From: JACVRN01 sp035276685
Lineage (GTDB): Bacteria > Acidobacteriota > Blastocatellia > Pyrinomonadales > Pyrinomonadaceae
DNA: 15,976 nucleotides
Assembly (NCBI GenBank): GCA_035276685.1
Contig: DATELK010000066.1
Location: 1 to 15,976, forward strand
Direction: 5' to 3'
Part shown: piece by piece, positions 11,902 to 15,976 of the stretch
Layout of the letters: every line of letters starts with the position of its first letter
Numbering within the stretch: position 1 is the stretch's first letter
Notes under the pieces: model-generated
Seen by the model: the letters and a program-made list of their open reading frames with translations, nothing else
Told to the model about the DNA's origin: nothing
Database searches by the model: none
Program-made: the position numbers and the translations under genes

Positions 11902-13191
11902 TTATTCTAAGAACTTTCCTATGTCGCGGCGGTAGTGCATGCCGTCCCAGTGAATATCGTTTATGGCAGCGTAGCAGCGCGTGAGCGCGCCCTCAAGCGA
12001 AGCCGCCCTGGACGTGACGCCCAGCACGCGGCCTCCCGCAGTCGTCCATCGTCCCTCTGCATCTCGCGCCGTGCCCGCATGAAAAATCTCCACGCCCTCG
12101 CGTGCCCCGGCCTGCTCAAGACCTGAAATCTCCGCGCCCGTTTCCGGCTTAGCCGGATAGCCGCGCGCAGCCAGCACGACGCAGGCCGACGCGTCATCGC
12201 TCCAGCTAACGGATGCTTGATTGAGACTTCCACGCGCAACAGCTTCGAAGATGTCAACCAGGTCGCTCTCAAGACGAACGAGTATGGCCTGCGTCTCAGG
12301 GTCTCCGAAGCGCACGTTGTACTCAAGCACGCGCGGCCCCTCTGCCGTGAGCATCAGGCCTATGAAGAGTATGCCGCGAAACTCGAAGCCGTCGTCGCGC
12401 GCTCCCTGCAAAGTAGGCTCTACTATCTCGCGCACCGCGCGGCTTAAGGTAGCATCGTCCAGCACGCTTTTATACGTGATGGCTCCCATGCCGCCTGTGT
12501 TTGGGCCGGTGTCGCCCTCGCCCACTCGCTTGTGGTCGCGCGCCGCAGGCATCAGGGCGTAGTCGCGACCGTCCGCGAAGAGCAGCAGCGACGCTTCACG
12601 CCCCGCGAGCGCCTCTTCTATGACGACGCGGCTCGCGGCTTCACGGCCCACGGCCCCTTCCACCATCAGGCTCCGAACTGCATCCTCTGCCTCTGCGCGC
12701 GAGCGTGCGACCACAACGCCTTTGCCCGCCGCGAGGCCGTCCGCTTTAACGACTACGGGAGAATCTGTGCCGCCGAACTCGCCGCTTCTCAGAATCTGAA
12801 GCGCATCGTCCGCCGTCTCCGTCACGCGGTAGCGAGCGGTCGGGACAGCGTGGCGGGCCATGAAATCCTTCGCAAAGGCTTTGCTGGATTCAAGGCGCGC
12901 GGCCTCAAGTCGCGGCCCGGCGATTAACAATCCCCTGCTTTCAAACTGGTCCACAATGCCTGCGGCCAGTGGAGCTTCGCCGCCCACTATGGTCAGGTCA
13001 ATCCCCTTCTCTTCAGCGAACCGCGCTAGATTAAGAGTGTCGGTCGCGCTTAAGGGAACGCACTCGGCTGCGGTCGCAATGCCGGAGTTTCCGGGCGCGC
13101 AGTAAATTTCAAGCCCCTCTCGCACGCTCTTACGAAGCGCCCACACCAGTGCATGCTCTCGTCCGCCGGAGCCTATGACCAGAAGTTTCAT
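11902..13191 (-). CDS. purD: phosphoribosylamine-glycine ligase (GARS)
   Basis: A 429-residue ATP-grasp enzyme, the usual family length, which joins 5-phosphoribosylamine and glycine in the second step of purine synthesis. Visible: the N-terminal GSGGREHAL (7-15), VVKADGLAAGKGV (147-159) of the ATP-grasp P-loop region, GDTGPNTGGMGA (226-237) and the metal/substrate motif EYNVRFGDPETQ (290-301). The ATG at 13191 gives the standard MKLLVIGSGGREH start; the ribosome-binding site is poor (GGAAAG about 10 bases upstream). It is followed by purE and preceded by a putative promoter at 13238-13268. It is divergent from the zinc-ribbon gene. Confidence 0.97.
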   Translation of the reverse strand: MKLLVIGSGGREHALVWALRKSVREGLEIYCAPGNSGIATAAECVPLSATDTLNLARFAEEKGIDLTIVGGEAPLAAGIVDQFESRGLLIAGPRLEAARLESSKAFAKDFMARHAVPTARYRVTETADDALQILRSGEFGGTDSPVVVKADGLAAGKGVVVARSRAEAEDAVRSLMVEGAVGREAASRVVIEEALAGREASLLLFADGRDYALMPAARDHKRVGEGDTGPNTGGMGAITYKSVLDDATLSRAVREIVEPTLQGARDDGFEFRGILFIGLMLTAEGPRVLEYNVRFGDPETQAILVRLESDLVDIFEAVARGSLNQASVSWSDDASACVVLAARGYPAKPETGAEISGLEQAGAREGVEIFHAGTARDAEGRWTTAGGRVLGVTSRAASLEGALTRCYAAINDIHWDGMHYRRDIGKFLE

Positions 13192-13237
13192 CCCTAGAAA
13201 ATCTTTCCGCCTACGTGGTTGCTAGAAGCCGGGGCGG

Positions 13238-13268
13238 ATGCTATCACGCGCGGGTCGAGCGCTGTCAA
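13238..13268 (-). promoter_or_regulatory. putative purD promoter
   Basis: On the minus strand, a perfect TTGACA (13268-13263) is followed by TAGCAT (13243-13238) at 19 bases, or GATAGC at 17. Transcription would start about 40 bases before the purD ATG. Confidence 0.45.
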
Positions 13269-13311
13269 GCCGGGCCTCCAAAAATCGTCTGTGAGATTTT
13301 CCGGCTAGACC

Positions 13312-13340
13312 TTGACACAGTTTCGACATAGTTATACTTT
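13312..13340 (+). promoter_or_regulatory. promoter of the zinc-ribbon gene
   Basis: A perfect TTGACA (13312-13317) precedes TATACT (13333-13338) at 15 bases, or TACTTT (13335-13340) at 17. The start of transcription near 13345 leaves an untranslated leader of about 250 nt. Confidence 0.55.
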
Positions 13341-13356
13341 GATTGCGTCAGTTCAC

Positions 13357-13588
13357 GACAGCTTCAGGCTTGCTGTCCACAATTAGAAGATAACTGGGCC
13401 CGTAGACTCCTGCTTCGGGCGAGATGACGGTTGAAGCTGCACTACGCCGTCTTGATAAAGAGGCATTCCCGACAAGCAAGACCCTCGCAGAGTAGTTTCT
13501 TACGAATAATTACTGGCTCGCGCTTCATAGACGACCGATTCAGCCCCACCTTCTTAACGGTCGCCGCCAAAAGCGCTTATCAGTGGGG
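13357..13588 (+). promoter_or_regulatory. candidate structured leader RNA of the zinc-ribbon gene
   Basis: Several perfect complementarities are present. Hairpin 1: GACAGC (13357-13362) with GCTGTC (13372-13377). Hairpin 2: GCCCG (13398-13402) with CGGGC (13416-13420). Hairpin 3: GACGG (13426-13430) with CCGTC (13447-13451). A closing stem, CTTGCTGTC (13369-13377) with GACAAGCAAG (13471-13480, one bulge), excludes hairpin 1. CAGCTTCA (13359-13366) can instead pair with TGAAGCTG (13432-13439). Further down CGACCG (13532-13537) pairs with CGGTCG (13558-13563), and GCGCTT (13520-13525) with AAGCGC (13571-13576). CCCCAC (13544-13549) complements GTGGGG (13583-13588) just before the start codon. 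This looks like a switchable regulatory leader; no known class was recognised. A 6S-like or other independent small RNA ending near 13490 is an alternative. Confidence 0.5.
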
Positions 13589-13597
13589 GATTTTCAC

Positions 13598-13972
13598 ATG
13601 GCACAAATAGAGATGACGACCGAGGCGAACGGCAAGTGGAGCCACGCCGACACGCAGTTCGAAGACCGCTCTCTCAACTGCGTTGACTGCGGGGAGAGTT
13701 TTATCTGGACGGCAGGCGAACAGCTCTTTTTTCAGGACAAGGGGCTGAGGAACGAGCCCAAGCGCTGCAAGCCCTGCAAGCAAGCCAAGAACGAGAGACT
13801 GGCGGCCATAGCAGCCGCTCAAGCCTCCGGCGTTCGCCAGCGCATAGAGGTCTCCGTGCAGTGCGCACAGTGCGGACAGCAGACGACCGTACCCTTTTAC
13901 CCTTCGCAGGGACGCCCGGTTTATTGCCGCTCCTGCTTCCTGTCGGGCCGCTCGGCTGAAGCCAGCGCCTGA
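13598..13972 (+). CDS. double zinc-ribbon protein (CxxC-x17-CxxC)
   Basis: A 124-residue cytoplasmic protein with two zinc-ribbon units. The first uses Cys28, Cys31, Cys57 and Cys60 with the family text NCVDCGESFIWTAGEQ..F and KRCKPCK. The second uses Cys89, Cys92, Cys110 and Cys113, with 17 residues between its CxxC pairs and the text VPFYPSQGRPVYCRSCF. Such proteins are widespread in several phyla but have no established function; nucleic-acid binding is a common guess for zinc ribbons. The ATG at 13598 is chosen; a GTG at 13583 would add five residues but lies inside the G-rich stretch that may serve as ribosome-binding site. It is monocistronic, with its own promoter, a long structured leader and a strong terminator. 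Confidence 0.88.
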   Translation: MAQIEMTTEANGKWSHADTQFEDRSLNCVDCGESFIWTAGEQLFFQDKGLRNEPKRCKPCKQAKNERLAAIAAAQASGVRQRIEVSVQCAQCGQQTTVPFYPSQGRPVYCRSCFLSGRSAEASA

Positions 13973-13995
13973 AGAAGCACAAAAGTCGGAAGAGC

Positions 13996-14053
13996 AAAAA
14001 GGCAAAAGTGAGGAAAGAAGAGCGTGGCCCTTCTTCTTCACTTTTGCCTTTTT
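13996..14053. terminator. long bidirectional terminator
   Basis: AAAAAGGCAAAAGTG (13996-14010) is perfectly complementary to CACTTTTGCCTTTTT (14039-14053). The stem continues inward with small irregularities to GAAG (14017-14020) with CTTC (14030-14033), loop AGCGTGGCC. The A run on one side and T run on the other allow termination of both the zinc-ribbon gene (ends 13972) and the convergent permease gene (ends 14062). Confidence 0.85.
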
Positions 14054-14061
14054 ATCTTTCC

Positions 14062-15976
14062 TCACCCGCCTACGTGTACGACGGGTCGCCTGGTAGGGTC
14101 TCTCTCGGCCTGACGCAACACTTCATGCGTCGTAGGCGCTGTGTCGCCTTCGCCAAAGGCTATGTACTTGAAGATGTAAACCAGCGGATTCCCTTCACTC
14201 CATCCGAAATAAACGTGCGGCAGCTTCCCAGTCTTGTCTCTTAAGTACAAGAGAAACGCCGCTATCGCGTTCGGCACGGCAGGGCTCTCCGACCTTAGCA
14301 CCCTGAAGCCGTCTACGTATTCCCCGCTTATCTTGAGCAGCCCGGAGAACTCGGAGGCGTCGCCGGGGCTGACCTCGAAGAAGATGATAGGTTCGTCCGC
14401 AGGGATGTGATTATCCTCGCGCTTCTCCTTCTCCTTCATCTGGTATTCGAGCGCGTCGCCACGGTCGCGGCGATTGGCCACGATGCGAATCGTGCCGCCC
14501 TTTGCTTCGTTGATGATGGACTGCGCGCTCTCGTCCAGCTCCACCTTCTTGACGCGAAGCTCTGTCGTTCTCCACACGCGCGAGAACAGTGAGGTCAGGA
14601 TGATTGCGCCTATGAAGAAGGAAGCAATCTTGATTCCTTCGGGGCGCTCGTGGACGTTCTGTATAGTCGTGTAAGCGAAGACCAGCGCGATTAAGAGAAA
14701 GACCCACCAGTGTCCGCCACGTCGCTTGACCGAAAGCGTGACGGCGATGGCGGCCGAAGTCATCAGCACCAGCACGCCCGTCGCGTACGCGCCGCCCTGC
14801 GCGTCCACGTCGGCATTGAAGAGTATGGTCACGGCAAAGGCTATGAGCGTGAAGACGAAGACGAGCGGCCTGGTGGCCCTCGCCCACTGCGGGGCCATAC
14901 CGTAGCGAGGCAGGTAGCGCGGCACTATGTTCAGCAGCCCCGCCATCGCCGAGGCTCCCGCGAACCACAGAATCAAAATCGTGGAGAGGTCATAGACCGT
15001 GCCGAAGATGTCGCCCAGATATGTATGAGCCAGATATGCGAGCGCGCGGCCGTTTGCTTTCCCGCCCTCCGTGAACTCGTGCGGCGGAATCAGGGTAGAG
15101 GTGACGAAGCTGCTGCCTATCAGCAGCACGCTCATAATCAGCGCAGCCGTCCTCAGCAGCTTTCGCGTGTTGCGTATGCGCCCTTCCAGATGTTCCTGCG
15201 CCGTGGGCTCTATCCTTCCTGTGCTGCGAGTGGTGTGTATAGATTCCAAATCTTCTTCGGTTAGAGCCTTATCGCCTTTAACGAGCGGCATGACGGCCAC
15301 GCCCGTCTCGAAGCCGGATAGACCGAGGGCAAGCTTCGGGAACAGTAGCAGCGAGATGCCTATGATGAGGAAAGGATTTCCGTGGACTCTCGGATGGGTA
15401 AACAGAGCCTGCTTCCATTCGGGGAAATGCTCAGGGTGCGTCATGAGCATGTAAAGGCCGAAGGAGATGACGACCACGTTGAGCAACAGGTATATGGCTA
15501 CCAGAAGCACAGCGATGCCTATAGCCTCTTTGAAGCCCTTGAGGAAGATTGCGCCGAGGATTGCTATGAGGACTAGAGTCACGCCGACCTGATGCTCAAG
15601 GAAGGAAGCGTATCTCTCTGTGAAAGGATTTTCTATGACGTGGGCCGTAGCGTCCGCAGCCGAGAGCGTGATGGTGATGATGAAGTCGGTGGCGACGAAT
15701 CCCAGGAGCACGAGGACGAAAAGCTTGCCGCGCCATCGTGCCAGCAGGTGCTCAAGCATGGAAATGGAGCCTTCGCCGTGCGGGCTCTCCTGTGCGACGC
15801 GCCCGTAGATGGGCAGAGCGCCGAAGAGAGTCAAGAGCACCAGCACCAGCGTGGCTATCGGAGACAAAGCTCCCGCCGCTACGAATGCTATGCCCGGCTG
15901 ATAGCCCAATGTAGAGAAGTAGTCTACACCCGTCAGGCACATCACCTTCCACCAAGGGTGCTGGTGATGCTGTCCC
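14062..15976 (-). CDS. APC-superfamily permease, 5' end outside the window
   Basis: A large inner-membrane transporter of the amino acid-polyamine-organocation superfamily. In this window it shows 638 codons with no stop up to the right edge. An internal GTG at 15945 is not the start, because the frame upstream still reads protein-like sequence ending HPWWKVMCLTGVDYFSTLGY. At least ten hydrophobic segments are visible, including PGIAFVAAGALSP, VATDFIITITLSAADA, a paired block about 15470-15590, the FPKLALGLSGFETGVAV segment and DLSTILILWFAGASAMAGLLN. After the last helix (about 14590) comes a soluble C-terminal domain of about 170 residues, running from ELRVKKVELDE to the end, probably cytoplasmic and regulatory. 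The substrate cannot be told; an amino acid or a cation such as potassium are both possible. It converges on the zinc-ribbon gene. Confidence 0.88.
   Translation of the reverse strand, partial: GQHHQHPWWKVMCLTGVDYFSTLGYQPGIAFVAAGALSPIATLVLVLLTLFGALPIYGRVAQESPHGEGSISMLEHLLARWRGKLFVLVLLGFVATDFIITITLSAADATAHVIENPFTERYASFLEHQVGVTLVLIAILGAIFLKGFKEAIGIAVLLVAIYLLLNVVVISFGLYMLMTHPEHFPEWKQALFTHPRVHGNPFLIIGISLLLFPKLALGLSGFETGVAVMPLVKGDKALTEEDLESIHTTRSTGRIEPTAQEHLEGRIRNTRKLLRTAALIMSVLLIGSSFVTSTLIPPHEFTEGGKANGRALAYLAHTYLGDIFGTVYDLSTILILWFAGASAMAGLLNIVPRYLPRYGMAPQWARATRPLVFVFTLIAFAVTILFNADVDAQGGAYATGVLVLMTSAAIAVTLSVKRRGGHWWVFLLIALVFAYTTIQNVHERPEGIKIASFFIGAIILTSLFSRVWRTTELRVKKVELDESAQSIINEAKGGTIRIVANRRDRGDALEYQMKEKEKREDNHIPADEPIIFFEVSPGDASEFSGLLKISGEYVDGFRVLRSESPAVPNAIAAFLLYLRDKTGKLPHVYFGWSEGNPLVYIFKYIAFGEGDTAPTTHEVLRQAERDPTRRPVVHVGG

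Larger units (their letters stand above)
13192..13597. other. divergent intergenic region purD/zinc-ribbon, 406 bp
   Basis: It holds two facing-away promoters (13238-13268 minus, 13312-13340 plus). Between them is an inverted repeat (AAAATC 13281-13286, GATTTT 13295-13300, flanked by CCGG at 13270-13273 and 13301-13304) that could be an operator. The rest, about 13345-13597, is a plus-strand leader of about 250 nt with several complementary segments. No supported gene lies inside. Confidence 0.6.

Noticed and set aside
13580..14065. Minus-strand open frame across the zinc-ribbon gene
   Set aside because: It runs through the terminator and antisense to eight ordered zinc-binding cysteines; it is a shadow frame.
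1..15976. CRISPR array, transposase, phage or integrase genes
   Set aside because: No regularly spaced direct repeats and no protein with mobile-element motifs were seen on either strand.

Overview
The window is high-GC bacterial chromosome (roughly 60% GC by eye) with short intergenic gaps. The mix is a cobalamin-dependent ribonucleotide reductase, a MerR-like regulator next to a VWA protein, a double zinc-ribbon CxxC protein, a large APC-type permease and purD-purE. From memory of gene content this best suits an Acidobacteriota genome, perhaps Blastocatellia. That is an inference and is not proven here. I see no CRISPR array, insertion sequence, phage gene, rRNA or intact tRNA.

Layout. (1) 3-2298, minus strand: a tight operon of acyl carrier protein, ketoacyl-ACP synthase III-like enzyme and AAC(3)-fold N-acyltransferase-like protein, probably an acyl-group synthesis and transfer pathway that may continue past the left edge. 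(2) 2429-2853, minus: two small, highly hydrophilic, probably disordered proteins of unknown function, closed by a hairpin. (3) 3186-5086, plus: MerR-like regulator followed by a cytoplasmic VWA protein, driven by a strong promoter that appears to give a leaderless mRNA. (4) 5186-7786, minus: class II ribonucleotide reductase (nrdJ), behind a leader of about 250 nt that starts with a riboswitch-like folded domain. (5) 8240-9163, plus: Hsp33 (hslO), probably from a TTG start, with a terminator that contains its stop codon. (6) 9180-11202, minus: pspA, a membrane/coiled-coil protein and a small two-helix membrane protein, a possible envelope-stress module. (7) 11363-13191, minus: purD-purE of purine biosynthesis. 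(8) 13598-13972, plus: a zinc-ribbon protein behind a leader of about 250 nt with mutually exclusive pairings and a possible sequestered ribosome-binding site. (9) 14062-15976, minus: an APC-superfamily permease whose start lies beyond the right edge.

Most proteins are ordinary housekeeping or stress functions: nucleotide supply (nrdJ, purD, purE), redox and envelope stress (hslO, pspA), and transport. The best candidates for something undescribed are the two long structured 5' leaders (upstream of nrdJ and of the zinc-ribbon gene), the ACP/KASIII/AAC(3)-like operon, the pair of small disordered proteins, and the PspA-linked membrane protein.
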